Source: Filomicrobium insigne (GTDB lineage: Bacteria; Pseudomonadota; Alphaproteobacteria; Rhizobiales; Hyphomicrobiaceae). Taken from it: DNA of 64,000 nucleotides. Of the stretch, positions 1 through 7,152 are shown in pieces. Numbering within the stretch: the stretch's first letter is position 1; every line of letters starts with the position of its first letter. The notes under the pieces are model-generated. The model saw only the letters and a list, made by a program, of their open reading frames with translations, ran no database searches and had not been told where the DNA came from. The DNA is taken from the NCBI RefSeq assembly GCF_900104305.1, contig NZ_FNJC01000004.1, positions 62,001 to 126,000 of the forward strand. The letters are read 5' to 3'. Both the position numbers and the translations under genes were made by a program.

Positions 1-342
1 GTGCCCTGTACTGTAGCCGCCGGAAATCGAACTGGTCGACAACCGTCCGTGGCGCGCGAGTTCACGGGTAAGATGAAGCAATTCGACCTGAAGGGAGTCC
101 CAGTCGTCCGCGTCTATCTTCGCGATCATCACGATGCGGCGCCGAGGCCCATCCCCGAGTGGAAACTCAGCTTTGTCGAGATCGAGGCTGCTCTCCGGCC
201 GGGGGAGCGGGAGGTCGCGAAGCATACGCGCAGCACGATAGATTACGTCCTCGGGGGCGTTGACGTTCTGCATGAGAATTTCAGCGGCGTGGTGTATCCA
301 GTCTTCGCCTGTGTAGCTGTTCGATTCCGCTGTCTTGCTCAT
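1..342 (-). CDS. hypothetical phage protein, partial (3' end outside window)
   Basis: An uninterrupted reading frame runs leftward from an ATG at 342 to the window edge, giving the first 114 residues (begins MSKTAESNSYTGEDW). A good ribosome binding site (GGAGG, about 6 bases upstream) supports this start. The product looks soluble, with a charged helical stretch near the end (ADDWDSLQVELLHLTREL). I recognise no family. It is the last gene visible in the leftward early operon that starts near 1980. Confidence 0.6.
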   Translation of the reverse strand, partial: MSKTAESNSYTGEDWIHHAAEILMQNVNAPEDVIYRAARMLRDLPLPRPESSLDLDKAEFPLGDGPRRRIVMIAKIDADDWDSLQVELLHLTRELARHGRLSTSSISGGYSTGH

Positions 343-431
343 CTCATCCTCCGTGGCGCTGGGTTGCGGAAGGTGGGGCGGGGTGCGCGACGGTCAAGAA
401 ACGCACGCCCGCCCGTCCGGTACGACGGGGC

Positions 432-1103
432 TTAGGGGGCGGCGACGTCGAACCGGTATTTCAGGACGGCGCGCGCCGTGTGCAGGCCGCTGTCGATGTT
501 GAGATTGGCCGCACCGGGCAGGATCGCGACGTCCACGTCCTCAAGATCGGAATAGCGATACTCCGCCCCTACCACGATGTTCTCGACGAGCTCCACTTCG
601 ATGCCGCCGCCGTAAACGACGCCGTCGCGGTCATCGATATCGAAGGATGCGCCGAGCGCTGGGCTCGAGATGTCGCTATATCGCGCACGCGTCCAGCCGA
701 TCAGGCCATAGATGAGCGTGCGCTCGGTCGCCATGAAGCCGAGACGGCCGCCGACGGACCACTGGTCCTCGAGGTCCCACTCGATCAGGTCGCCCGGTGC
801 ACCGAACGCACCCACCTCGAAATCCGCCGAATGCCACGAGTAATCACCCCAGGCCCCGACGACCCACGCGCCGGTGCGCCAGTCGCACCCGCCGGTGATG
901 CCGCCGGACATGCCGTCGGCGCCGATGCTGTCGACGGTGACCAGGCCGGCGGGGCCGCCCACAGCGTCGAGGGAGAGATCGGATTGCGCGATGGTCTGGC
1001 CGAGGGTGACGCCGCCGTAACACGACGTCGCCGCGTGCGCTGGGCCCAGGAGGGCGGCAGTGGAAATGAGCAGCGCACACGCGCCGTAGAGAAAACTTTT
1101 CAT
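432..1103 (-). CDS. outer-membrane beta-barrel protein (OMP_b-brl type)
   Basis: The 223-residue product has a clear Sec signal peptide (MKSFLYGACALLISTAALLG, cleavage after AHA) followed by alternating hydrophobic/polar strands typical of an eight-stranded Omp25/OmpW-like porin barrel. The last strand (HTARAVLKYRFD) carries the aromatic near-terminal residue expected of outer-membrane proteins. The start at 1103 is chosen because AAGGA lies 7-8 bases upstream and the signal peptide begins there. It lies in the prophage leftward operon, so it may be a lysogenic-conversion surface protein like lambda Lom; that role is inference. Confidence 0.8.
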   Translation of the reverse strand: MKSFLYGACALLISTAALLGPAHAATSCYGGVTLGQTIAQSDLSLDAVGGPAGLVTVDSIGADGMSGGITGGCDWRTGAWVVGAWGDYSWHSADFEVGAFGAPGDLIEWDLEDQWSVGGRLGFMATERTLIYGLIGWTRARYSDISSPALGASFDIDDRDGVVYGGGIEVELVENIVVGAEYRYSDLEDVDVAILPGAANLNIDSGLHTARAVLKYRFDVAAP

Positions 1104-1136
1104 TGAGGGTTCCTTTCGGTTGGTACGCGTTGGCAC

Positions 1137-1529
1137 TCAGGTTCTGCGCTTACTTCGCACCCTGCCCGGCCGGCTGTGGGATAGGGGAGCCGGACCGGGC
1201 AGGGGCGCCCCCGCTGCCGGGCACTCAAGGCGCGGTAGGGTTTCGTCGATCAGATGGGCGGCGCTCGATGCGAGCTGCCGCTGGCGCGGAGTCGCCTTGG
1301 CGGGAAGCAGCGCACGGACGGCGGCGTTGGCTTCGCACAAGGCGTCGCGGATCTGTGGGATCGCCTCGAGCACCGCGCGGTGCTCGTCGAGCGTGGTGCG
1401 CGCCATGGCAGCGGCGGAGAGCCAGCCGTAGCGCCAGAGAGTCGGTTGCTCAGGGTCGAACGGTTTGCCCGCCCAAAAGGCGTGCTGGCCGTTCATGCAG
1501 AGTTCGGCGTCGTCTGAATTATCGCTCAC
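1137..1529 (-). CDS. small protein with Rmf/CrpP-like motif
   Basis: The 130-residue product starts at a GTG at 1529 (V-S-D-N-S-D-D) whose ribosome binding site (GAGGAAAC) lies inside a dispersed repeat copy. Residues 10-36 (NGQHAFWAGKPFDPEQPTL, then WRYGW) resemble the G-x-x-A-x-x-x-G ... W-x-x-G-W pattern of the ribosome modulation factor/CrpP superfamily that is common in alphaproteobacterial phages. The remainder is helical with a basic tail. The family call is tentative. It is followed by the outer-membrane protein gene. Confidence 0.55.
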   Translation of the reverse strand: MSDNSDDAELCMNGQHAFWAGKPFDPEQPTLWRYGWLSAAAMARTTLDEHRAVLEAIPQIRDALCEANAAVRALLPAKATPRQRQLASSAAHLIDETLPRLECPAAGAPLPGPAPLSHSRPGRVRSKRRT

Positions 1530-1611
1530 GGCGCTGTTTCCTCGGCTGTCGCCTCGGGCGCCTGCGCGGGCGCGCCGCATTCGCGGCGGGTCGCGGTCGC
1601 TCCCGGACAGG
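1524..1611 (+). repeat. dispersed junction repeat, copy 1
   Basis: Shares the block CTCCCGGACAGG and GGTCGC(G/A)GTCGC with the other copies, and its left half matches the copy at 9586-9672 closely in inverted orientation (GCGCCGTGAGCGATAA at the edge). It overlaps the start of the leftward gene at 1529 and supplies its GTG and ribosome binding site. Confidence 0.8.
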
Positions 1612-1652
1612 CGGATGCCTCTGAGAAGGATCGCTGCAGTCGGCTAGAAGAG

Positions 1653-1740
1653 CCGGGGAGCAAGGCGACCCGGACGAAGTCCGCCCCCGCGGAGCTGCCC
1701 GAACGGCGCACGCCGTTCGGACCAGCAGCGTGAGCGAAAC
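1653..1740 (-). repeat. dispersed junction repeat, copy 2
   Basis: Contains GGGAGCAAGGCGACCCGG, CCGCCCCCGCGGAGCTGC and the edge AGCAGCGTGAGCGAAAC shared with the other copies. It has an internal perfect hairpin, CCGAACGGCG-CAC-GCCGTTCGG (about 1709-1731). It ends ten bases short of the stop codon of the leftward gene 1750-1980 and lies upstream of copy 1. Confidence 0.75.
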
Positions 1741-1749
1741 AACCGAGCC

Positions 1750-1980
1750 TCACCCGACCAGCTCAAGTTTGGGCTTGAGAAGCTTCTTGAGACCGCCGGG
1801 TTCGCGGGCGAGCGCTTCGATCTGCACCTCCTCGACTTCGTCGACGAGGGTGGGCGGCAGGCTGACGCCGCGCTTGGCGAGGATCGACAGCGCCGTGTGC
1901 GCCAGCGTTGCGAGTTCGACGTTGCTGGCTGTCGTTTCGAGGAATTTGGCCGGATCGGCCGGAATGCCGGTGATGTCCAT
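1750..1980 (-). CDS. hypothetical phage protein
   Basis: A 76-residue acidic, helical protein (MDITGIPADPAKFLETTASN...). The start at 1980 has AGGGG upstream and is the first gene after the operator-promoter at 2035-2063. It is therefore the probable promoter-proximal gene of the leftward early operon repressed by the S24 repressor. No known domain is recognised. Confidence 0.6.
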   Translation of the reverse strand: MDITGIPADPAKFLETTASNVELATLAHTALSILAKRGVSLPPTLVDEVEEVQIEALAREPGGLKKLLKPKLELVG

Positions 1981-2034
1981 GTGTGCCCCTGATGTTTGTC
2001 GGTCATGTCGTCGCAGTACCGAGTCGCACCATGA

Positions 2035-2063
2035 GTGGTACATATCGTACCCAACGGCGTCAA
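2035..2063 (-). promoter_or_regulatory. leftward early promoter with repressor operator
   Basis: On the minus strand TTGACG is followed by 6 bases and then the inverted repeat GGTAC-GATAT-GTACC (2037-2051). The arrangement copies the rightward promoter at 3359-3387 base for base in spacing. A 17-base spacer would put the -10 box at TACCAC, partly inside the operator. Extra half-sites (GTACC) occur at about 2072 and 2082. Confidence 0.65.
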
Positions 2064-2173
2064 TACAAAATGTACCCGCCTGTACCGGCGTGTGGAAAAG
2101 GTGGAATTCTGACGATTTGATTTTGGGGTTTGCCTAACCGCTGCAAACTGCGCATTTTCAGGGAGGCAGCGAT

Positions 2174-2605
2174 ATGTCTTGGATCGGAAAAATGTTTGGG
2201 CTGAATAGCGCGGCTCCGCCGAGGGTGAGCGCCACTCAACTTAAGCACGGAAGGGGCTGGACGACGGAAGTTGTCGGGGAGAGCAAATATCAGGACGCGC
2301 TCAGCCGATCCTATCGCCGCCACGGTGGGAGGGACCGACATCCCAAGGTCATGGCGGAGCTCGTTCCGGAACTAGACAATCCGTACGATGAGAACGCGGT
2401 GATGATTTTTATCGACGGTCAAAAGATAGGATATCTACGACGTGAAAAGGCTGCCGAATATCGCACTGTTCTGGGTGAAAAAACAGGTTCCTGCAGCGCA
2501 AAAATTGTCGGCGGGTTTGAGCGGGATGACGGTGGCCGTGCATTCTTCGGCGTCAAGCTCAACATGTCATGGCCGCCGAGCTTTGTAGCACAGGGGAAAG
2601 GCTGA
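2174..2605 (+). CDS. HIRAN-like domain protein
   Basis: The 143-residue product has a central stretch of the HIRAN type: VVGESKYQDAL, then ELVPELDNPYDENAV, then IDGQKIGYLRRE. HIRAN domains bind single-stranded DNA 3' ends and are usually found fused to helicases; here the domain stands alone. The start has a good ribosome binding site (GGGAGG, 7 bases upstream). It lies between the leftward operon promoter and the convergent repressor gene, a position where phages often carry accessory genes. Confidence 0.65.
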   Translation: MSWIGKMFGLNSAAPPRVSATQLKHGRGWTTEVVGESKYQDALSRSYRRHGGRDRHPKVMAELVPELDNPYDENAVMIFIDGQKIGYLRREKAAEYRTVLGEKTGSCSAKIVGGFERDDGGRAFFGVKLNMSWPPSFVAQGKG

Positions 2606-2610
2606 CGGAT

Positions 2611-3321
2611 CTAGAAATTTCGGACGTGACGCACGAGTCGCGCAAGGACTTTGCCAGGATTGTTCGGGCCTACGCGCTCTGTCGGATAGTCTTCATTCAA
2701 AGGGACGAGATCGAATATAAGTTCGCCCGCCTCGTCGCGCCCCCGCACCTGATATTTTCGGAATATTGGTTCGTCGAGTAGGTTTAACTTTGCCAGTACA
2801 AAATCACCGGGTTTGACGTCGCCATCGGGGTCGAAAACGACGGCGTCGCCTGGGTGGAAACTAACGCCACCGACAGGTGGTTTGGCAACCATGCTTTCCC
2901 CTTGAACAGGAAGCATAAAAACCCTCCTACCCAGTTCCGGGTGAGTGTTGATATCGGCATATGCTGTCGCTATGGCACCCATCGTACCGCTACGGTACGC
3001 GAGGTATCTTTCCACTGCAAGCCAGTCGAGGATTGGAATTCGACGTGTGGATATCTTCGTCTGTGAGACCCCGGAATCACTTGCCCAATAAGGGGGATTC
3101 TCGCCAGTGAGGAGCCATCCTGCCGTGACGCCGTATGCTTTCGCGTAGTCTTCGGCGTCCCGCTTTTTAAAGCCGCGCTTGCCGTTATCATGGCTTTTGT
3201 ACGTATTGTAATTCCATCCGAACTGCTCCACCGCCGCTCGAATAGTCTCAAAACCAGCGTGCTCGCGCGCCCGGCGCAAGCGCCGGCTCTGTGCCACGTT
3301 TTCTGTCTCTGTGTCGGTCAT
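2611..3321 (-). CDS. S24-family phage repressor (LexA/CI-like)
   Basis: The 236-residue product has an N-terminal DNA-binding region (residues about 8-70, RRLRRAREHAGFETIRAAVE onward) and a C-terminal S24 peptidase domain. The catalytic serine is S143 in QGESM and the lysine is K178 in DFVLAKL, as in LexA and CI repressors that self-cleave when RecA is activated. The start at 3321 is chosen because the next upstream in-frame methionines would extend far over the operator and the cro gene; a TATAAT lies 7-12 bases upstream, so its mRNA may be nearly leaderless. It is divergent from the Cro-like gene, as expected for an immunity switch. Confidence 0.88.
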   Translation of the reverse strand: MTDTETENVAQSRRLRRAREHAGFETIRAAVEQFGWNYNTYKSHDNGKRGFKKRDAEDYAKAYGVTAGWLLTGENPPYWASDSGVSQTKISTRRIPILDWLAVERYLAYRSGTMGAIATAYADINTHPELGRRVFMLPVQGESMVAKPPVGGVSFHPGDAVVFDPDGDVKPGDFVLAKLNLLDEPIFRKYQVRGRDEAGELIFDLVPLNEDYPTERVGPNNPGKVLARLVRHVRNF

Positions 3322-3358
3322 AGCGTCGATTATATCAGACGTCGCCGCATCCTGCCGC

Positions 3359-3387
3359 TTGACACGCTTCGGTACGTATTGTACCGA
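3359..3387 (+). promoter_or_regulatory. rightward early promoter with repressor operator
   Basis: TTGACA (3359-3364) is followed by 6 bases and the perfect inverted repeat GGTAC-GTATT-GTACC (3371-3385, CGGTACGTATTGTACCG including flanks). With a 17-base spacer the -10 is TACCGA, inside the operator, so repressor binding would block polymerase. The same element occurs at 2037-2051. Confidence 0.7.
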
Positions 3388-3393
3388 GATAGC

Positions 3394-3621
3394 ATGTTTA
3401 CATCCTTCCGAGACCTGATTGATGCGTGGCCGAACTTGCGAGAGTTCGGCAGTGACATCGGGGTTGGGGAGAACACTGCAAAGGGGATGCGCCGCCGCGA
3501 CAGCATTCATTCCGCGTATTGGGACGACGTCGTCACAGGCGCTCGCTGTCGGGATATCGATGGTGTTTCCCTCGAGCTGTTGTCTCAACTGGCGAAGGCG
3601 CGTGGACGCCGCGCAGCCTGA
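3394..3621 (+). CDS. Cro-like HTH regulator
   Basis: The 75-residue product (MFTSFRDLIDAWPNLREFGSD...) has a Cro/YdaS-like helix-turn-helix: FGSDIGVGENTAKGMRRRDSIH, broken here only for reading. It is the first gene downstream of the rightward operator-promoter and divergent from the repressor, the normal place for cro. The start follows the promoter by only a few bases, so the transcript is probably leaderless or has a very short leader. Confidence 0.7.
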   Translation: MFTSFRDLIDAWPNLREFGSDIGVGENTAKGMRRRDSIHSAYWDDVVTGARCRDIDGVSLELLSQLAKARGRRAA

Positions 3622-3847
3622 CAGCAGCGGTCTGAGCGCGTGAGTTTCAATTGCGTATCGGTTGAGTTGTCCCGCGTCCGGAACTTCAGGGGGCGATGGG
3701 TGGCTGCCCTAGCATACCAAGGGGAAATGACGTCCCACCGGACGAGGGTCTCTCGCAAGAGGGGATTCATGTCGGGCAATTTCCCCGAGCCACCCGCCTA
3801 CGTCATTGCGTTCGTTGCGTTCGCGTATCCCAAGCGGAGCCATTCAC

Positions 3848-3908
3848 TTGGGCGTTTCCTCCCTAAACTTTGGCCCGTTGGGTTTAGCAGCGGGCCCTTT
3901 TTAGGGCG
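3848..3908 (+). terminator. hairpin unit 1 (terminator-like, duplicated)
   Basis: Stem GGCCCGTTG (3872-3880) pairs with CAGCGGGCC (3888-3896) and is followed by a T tract. The 24 bases before the stem (GGGCGTTTCCTCCCTAAACTT) match unit 2, so the conserved segment is longer than a terminator alone. It may act as a terminator or as a leader element for processive antitermination. Confidence 0.55.
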
Positions 3909-3983
3909 GCGGACGGTCCGCGTGTTGGCCTCACTACGGGGTTGAACCGCTCAGGGGTCGCTAGCGTTAGGAGATTGCCCCCA

Positions 3984-4042
3984 ATGGGGCTTCCGTCCCT
4001 GAAACTAGGCCCGCTGGTGTAGTGGCGGGCCTTCTTTAGGGC
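3984..4042 (+). terminator. hairpin unit 2 (terminator-like, duplicated)
   Basis: Stem GGCCCGC (4008-4014) pairs with GCGGGCC (4025-4031), followed by TTCTTT. Preceded by GGGGCTTCCGTCCCTGAAACT, which aligns with the same part of unit 1; both are followed by TTTAGGGCG. Confidence 0.55.
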
Positions 4043-4210
4043 GCGTCGGTATCCCGAGGGGAGGCCTGCGAGGGTTTGCGCATGACGCGCAGCGGCCCCG
4101 CCCAGGTGATGGCTTGCTCTGGGCACAACAGCAGGCGGACCGGTCCCTCCTAGCGTACTGCGTCGCCGGTCCGAGTATCGCGTTTCTCGATTGAAACAGA
4201 CGGGGGTCTT

Positions 4211-4819
4211 ATGCTCGCGACGCCGAACCGACTCAAGCGCTGGGTGCGCCGGTTCTTAGCACCGGTTTCCGTCCTGTCGATTCCGGTGCCGATTAGGACG
4301 CTTCCGCCGCCGGTTGCGGACCGGTTCGCGCAACCGGTAAGCCCGGTGCGCACCGATCCTCGTCCACCGGTGAAACCGGCCGACAGCGACTCCGAGACGC
4401 CGCTCTATGCGCGGGCGGAAAGCTGGGAGGGCGAGCAGGGCTTGCGCTGGCTGCCACCGATAGAGCACGCCAAGCGACTCTTGATTTGGCTGCAGGAGCC
4501 GCGCGCGCAGACGCTCACGTTTGCCGAGGTTCACAACGCCTATTTCGAGTTCTGCATGGAGGAGTGGATTGCCCCGATCGGCTGGGTGGCCGTGGCGCGC
4601 CACTTCACCGGTATGACCGGCGGCAAACGCTACCGGTCGGCGGTCGATCCGCGCACCGGTCTGCGCGAAGCTCGCGAGCGGATTTATCGAATCCCGGCTT
4701 GTCGCGCTCACGCTGCTGATCCTCGCGATGCTCGGGCAGCTCCGCTAGGGCGGCCTACCGGCCGGGTCGCAGTCGCTCCCGAACAGGTGCCCCACGAGCC
4801 CATGCGGAGGGTGGCATGA
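4211..4819 (+). CDS. hypothetical early phage protein with repeat-encoded tail
   Basis: The 202-residue product has a basic, proline-rich N-terminal half and a more conserved-looking part (residues about 70-160, with LLIWLQEPRAQTLTFAEVH and WIAPIGWVAVARHF) that could be a small winged-helix-like fold. GGGGG lies upstream of the ATG. The last 40 or so residues are encoded by a copy of the dispersed repeat (4703-4789) and look like accidental coding. First gene of the rightward early operon after the hairpins; its end overlaps the next start by 4 bases. Confidence 0.6.
   Translation: MLATPNRLKRWVRRFLAPVSVLSIPVPIRTLPPPVADRFAQPVSPVRTDPRPPVKPADSDSETPLYARAESWEGEQGLRWLPPIEHAKRLLIWLQEPRAQTLTFAEVHNAYFEFCMEEWIAPIGWVAVARHFTGMTGGKRYRSAVDPRTGLREARERIYRIPACRAHAADPRDARAAPLGRPTGRVAVAPEQVPHEPMRRVA
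4703..4789 (+). repeat. dispersed junction repeat, copy 3
   Basis: GCGCTCACGCTGCTG at the left edge, GGGCAGCTCCGC in the middle and GGGTCGCAGTCGCTCCCGAA then CAGGTG at the right edge match the other copies with a few changes. It forms the 3' end of the 4211 gene. Confidence 0.75.
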
Positions 4820-5586
4820 AGGTAACCCCGATCCTGTTTTCAGGTCCGATGGTCTGTGCGCTCCTGCGCGAGATCGAGAAGCCCGGCACCGGAAAGACGC
4901 AGACGCGGAGGGTTCTGAAGGCGCGCAGAGACGTCAACTTTGGATGTGAACTGGCGCCATGCGAACTTGCCGGAGAAATTAATCAGGGCAACTTCGATAA
5001 TAGCCCATACGCACCCGGCGATCTGCTTTGGGTGAGGGAGACGTGGTGCGAGGGGCCCATCGGCCGCGACGGTGTCGTGGAAGATTGGCGGGACTTTTTT
5101 TACCGCGCGACGGACCACGACGTGATGGGGGTCGACGACGGCGACGGGTTTTCCGTGCTCAACGCCGACGGGTCTCTCAGGTCGCCTTGGCGTCCTTCAA
5201 TCCATATGCCTCGTCGCGCGTCCCGCCTGACGTTAGAAGTCACAGACGTTCGGGTCGAGCGCCTGCAGGACATCAGCGAAGAGGATGCACTCGCTGAGGG
5301 TGTGTTGAAGGTCAAAGATCACTGCTACGTGGTCCGAGGGTTTGGCTATGACGAGAGCGGGCTTTGCCACTCGCGGGCGACGATCCCGTTCGCTCAACTC
5401 TGGGACAGCCTCAACGAGGCGCGCGGCGCCGGTTGGGACGTGAATCCCTGGGTCGTTGCGGTGACGTTCAAAGTGCATCCCGTCAACATCGACGCCCTTC
5501 TCGAAAAACTCACGAAATACGCCCCTGTCCGGGAGCAAGGCGACCCGGCGCAAGCGCCGCCCGCGCGGAGCGACTGCGTCGCGTGA
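4816..5586 (+). CDS. ASCH/PUA-like phage protein
   Basis: The 256-residue product belongs to a common phage family with an ASCH-like fold: N-terminal ILFSGPMVCALLREI with GKTQTRRVLK, then YAPGDLLWVRETW, then RASRLTLEVTDVRVERLQDI, and C-terminal NPWVVAVTFKV. ASCH domains resemble PUA RNA-binding folds and some have nuclease or RNA-modifying activity; the role of this phage family is unknown. The last 20 residues (from PVREQGDPAQAPPARSDCVA) are encoded by repeat copy 4. It overlaps the preceding gene by 4 bases. Confidence 0.7.
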   Translation: MKVTPILFSGPMVCALLREIEKPGTGKTQTRRVLKARRDVNFGCELAPCELAGEINQGNFDNSPYAPGDLLWVRETWCEGPIGRDGVVEDWRDFFYRATDHDVMGVDDGDGFSVLNADGSLRSPWRPSIHMPRRASRLTLEVTDVRVERLQDISEEDALAEGVLKVKDHCYVVRGFGYDESGLCHSRATIPFAQLWDSLNEARGAGWDVNPWVVAVTFKVHPVNIDALLEKLTKYAPVREQGDPAQAPPARSDCVA

Positions 5587-5591
5587 GCGAA
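5524..5591 (-). repeat. dispersed junction repeat, copy 4
   Basis: CTGTCCGGGAGCAAGGCGAC and CCGCGCGGAGC, ending GCGTGAGCGAAATG, match the inverse complement of the other copies. It supplies the C-terminal codons and the TGA stop of the 4816 gene. Confidence 0.8.
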
Positions 5592-5597
5592 ATGAAA

Positions 5598-5630
5598 GAG
5601 CCCCTGAGGCGGCACCCTCAGAGGCTCGAT
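5598..5630 (+). terminator. hairpin between ASCH gene and initiator gene
   Basis: GAGCC-C-CTGAG pairs with CTCAG-A-GGCTC across a short loop. There is no T tract, so it may be a processing or attenuation structure rather than a terminator. The rest of the gap to 5818 holds nothing else obvious. Confidence 0.35.
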
Positions 5631-5817
5631 GGTGTGAGTAAGTCAGTGAGAACGGGGCCGGGATATCCGGTCGACCAGGGAGACTGAAGGACCGCCGGCG
5701 TGGAAGCCGTTCGCGCGGTGCGGGCGAACTCATGCCAGCAACCGCCCAACGGTCCCACTGTTCGATGACACGGTCAAGTGGCGCGCTGGGTGCGCGCTGT
5801 GGACGAAGGGGGATTTG

Positions 5818-6963
5818 ATGAGCGTTCACCGCGTTCCAGTTTGGACCTGGCGCGACGCCGTTCGCAAGGCGGCGATCCCGCCTTTGACGAAGCTCGTGTG
5901 CTGGGCGATTTCCAACTATCTCGCGGACGTCGGTGAGGGCTGCTTTCCGTCGATCGAAACGCTGGTCGCCGACACGGGGCTGTCCAAGCCGTCCGTGATC
6001 AAACACGTGCAGTCGGCCATCGCGCACGGGCTGCTGACCGCGACGCCGCGCCGTGGCCAGGATGGCCGCATTCAGCGCACCGTCTACCATCCGCAGTTCC
6101 CGGAATATGCCGTGTTGCCGAGCGGTCCCGCGTCGATTTTGGGTGCTAACGAGGTCAACGCCGTTAACCCGGATAAGCCGGGTCAAGGAGCTTTACCTGG
6201 ATCGCCTGAGGACACGTCCGCCCAGGTCAACGCCGTTAACCCGGACAGTCCAGGTCAAGGCGCTTTACCCGGTCCAGGTCAATCTCAGAGGCCTCACCAG
6301 GTAAACGACGTTTACCCTAACTATCCACTAGAACCTTCCACTTCCCCCCCGACCCCCCAAGGGGCCGAGAGAGAGGGGGACGATCGGACTTTGTTTTCGG
6401 ATCAGACGGCCGACCGATCGGCGGAACCGGATCCGCATCCCATCGACGGCTGGGCGGGCCGATGGACGGCCGCCGCGCAATCCGAAATCGGGCTGCTGTT
6501 CGACAACCCCATCGCCGCACACGTCGCGAGCGATTTCCTGGCGCGGCTCGTCGGCGTGCTGTGTCCACCGGCGCATGTCGATGCGGTGGCCTACGTGCGG
6601 CAGGTCAAGAACCGGCTGCAGCCGTTTGCGCCGGCCGTGCTGAGCGCCATCGCCGACAAGCTGATCGAAACCCAACACCGCGACCTGCCCGCTACGGCGA
6701 AGCTCGTCGAGCTCGCCACCGTCGAAGCGCGTCGGCAGGAGGCGTTCGCAGCACGGGACCAGGTCGTCGCGGCGGCGGCTGCGGCGCCTGTGCGTCACGT
6801 GATCCGCCGCGACACCGTGCAGTGGGCGCCCTGGATCGACGAACTGAACGCCCGCGGCCTCGCCGACGCCGCGCAACGGGCCCATGCCGCCGGCGCCATC
6901 GTCGTGACGGCGAAACTGCCTCGCGCTGGGGCCGAATTGATCGCAATCGGAACGGAGGGTTAA
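5818..6963 (+). CDS. phage replication initiator with embedded origin (HTH, lambda O-like role)
   Basis: The 381-residue product has an N-terminal winged helix (residues about 10-95; PPLTKLVCWAISNYLADV, then GCFPSIETLVADTGLSKPSV), of the HTH_36 type found in phage replication proteins. A low-complexity linker (residues about 110-165) carries the repeated peptide VNAVNPD/GQGALPG, which is what the DNA iterons encode. The C-terminal part is helical. The ATG at 5818 is preferred over the upstream TTG because AAGGGGG lies 7 bases ahead. The layout mirrors lambda O, whose gene contains the iterons of ori. Confidence 0.78.
   Translation: MSVHRVPVWTWRDAVRKAAIPPLTKLVCWAISNYLADVGEGCFPSIETLVADTGLSKPSVIKHVQSAIAHGLLTATPRRGQDGRIQRTVYHPQFPEYAVLPSGPASILGANEVNAVNPDKPGQGALPGSPEDTSAQVNAVNPDSPGQGALPGPGQSQRPHQVNDVYPNYPLEPSTSPPTPQGAEREGDDRTLFSDQTADRSAEPDPHPIDGWAGRWTAAAQSEIGLLFDNPIAAHVASDFLARLVGVLCPPAHVDAVAYVRQVKNRLQPFAPAVLSAIADKLIETQHRDLPATAKLVELATVEARRQEAFAARDQVVAAAAAAPVRHVIRRDTVQWAPWIDELNARGLADAAQRAHAAGAIVVTAKLPRAGAELIAIGTEG
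6153..6316 (+). repeat. palindromic iterons, likely phage replication origin
   Basis: Five 17-bp imperfect palindromes of the form GGTMAA-N5-TTWACC: 6153-6169 (GGTCAACGCCGTTAACC), 6181-6197 (GGTCAAGGAGCTTTACC), 6225-6241 (same as the first), 6253-6269 (GGTCAAGGCGCTTTACC) and 6300-6316 (GGTAAACGACGTTTACC, a perfect palindrome). Sites 1-2 and 3-4 are both 28 bases apart. They lie in the linker-coding part of the initiator gene. Confidence 0.75.
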
Positions 6964-6966
6964 GCC

Positions 6967-7152
6967 ATGGCTGAACGGAGCGGCACGTGCATCGACTGCG
7001 GGGAGCCGTTTCTCGCGCGCGGTGGGAAACGCAAGCGCTGCAACACGTGCGCCGACGAGCATGACCGCGTTCGTCAGCTCGCCCGCAAGAAGGCACAGCG
7101 CGAGGCCCGGGCCGCAGCCCGTGCGGCGGTGGCCCAGGAGGTGCGGTCGTGA
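6967..7152 (+). CDS. small zinc-ribbon protein
   Basis: The 61-residue product has two CxxC knuckles (CIDCGEPF and CNTCADEH) and a basic alanine/arginine-rich helix. Such mini zinc ribbons are frequent in phage early operons and may bind nucleic acid or a polymerase subunit; the target is unknown. GGAGGG lies 8 bases upstream. It overlaps the next gene by 4 bases. Confidence 0.65.
   Translation: MAERSGTCIDCGEPFLARGGKRKRCNTCADEHDRVRQLARKKAQREARAAARAAVAQEVRS

Larger units (their letters stand above)
3622..4210 (+). other. non-coding stretch with two related hairpins
   Basis: No convincing gene is seen in these 589 bases. They contain two similar hairpin units about 136 bases apart (listed separately) within the leader of the early operon. 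The remainder shows no clear promoter or coding bias. Confidence 0.5.

Noticed and set aside
1-435. Rightward open frame of 144 codons starting at position 1
   Set aside because: The opposite strand has a better frame with a real ribosome binding site and phage-like composition; this one is its shadow.
480-1106. Rightward 208-codon frame
   Set aside because: Shadow of the outer-membrane barrel gene, which has a signal peptide and a ribosome binding site.
5233-6186. Leftward 317-codon frame
   Set aside because: Crosses the ASCH-like gene end, repeat copy 4 and the initiator start; arginine-rich shadow typical of GC-rich DNA.
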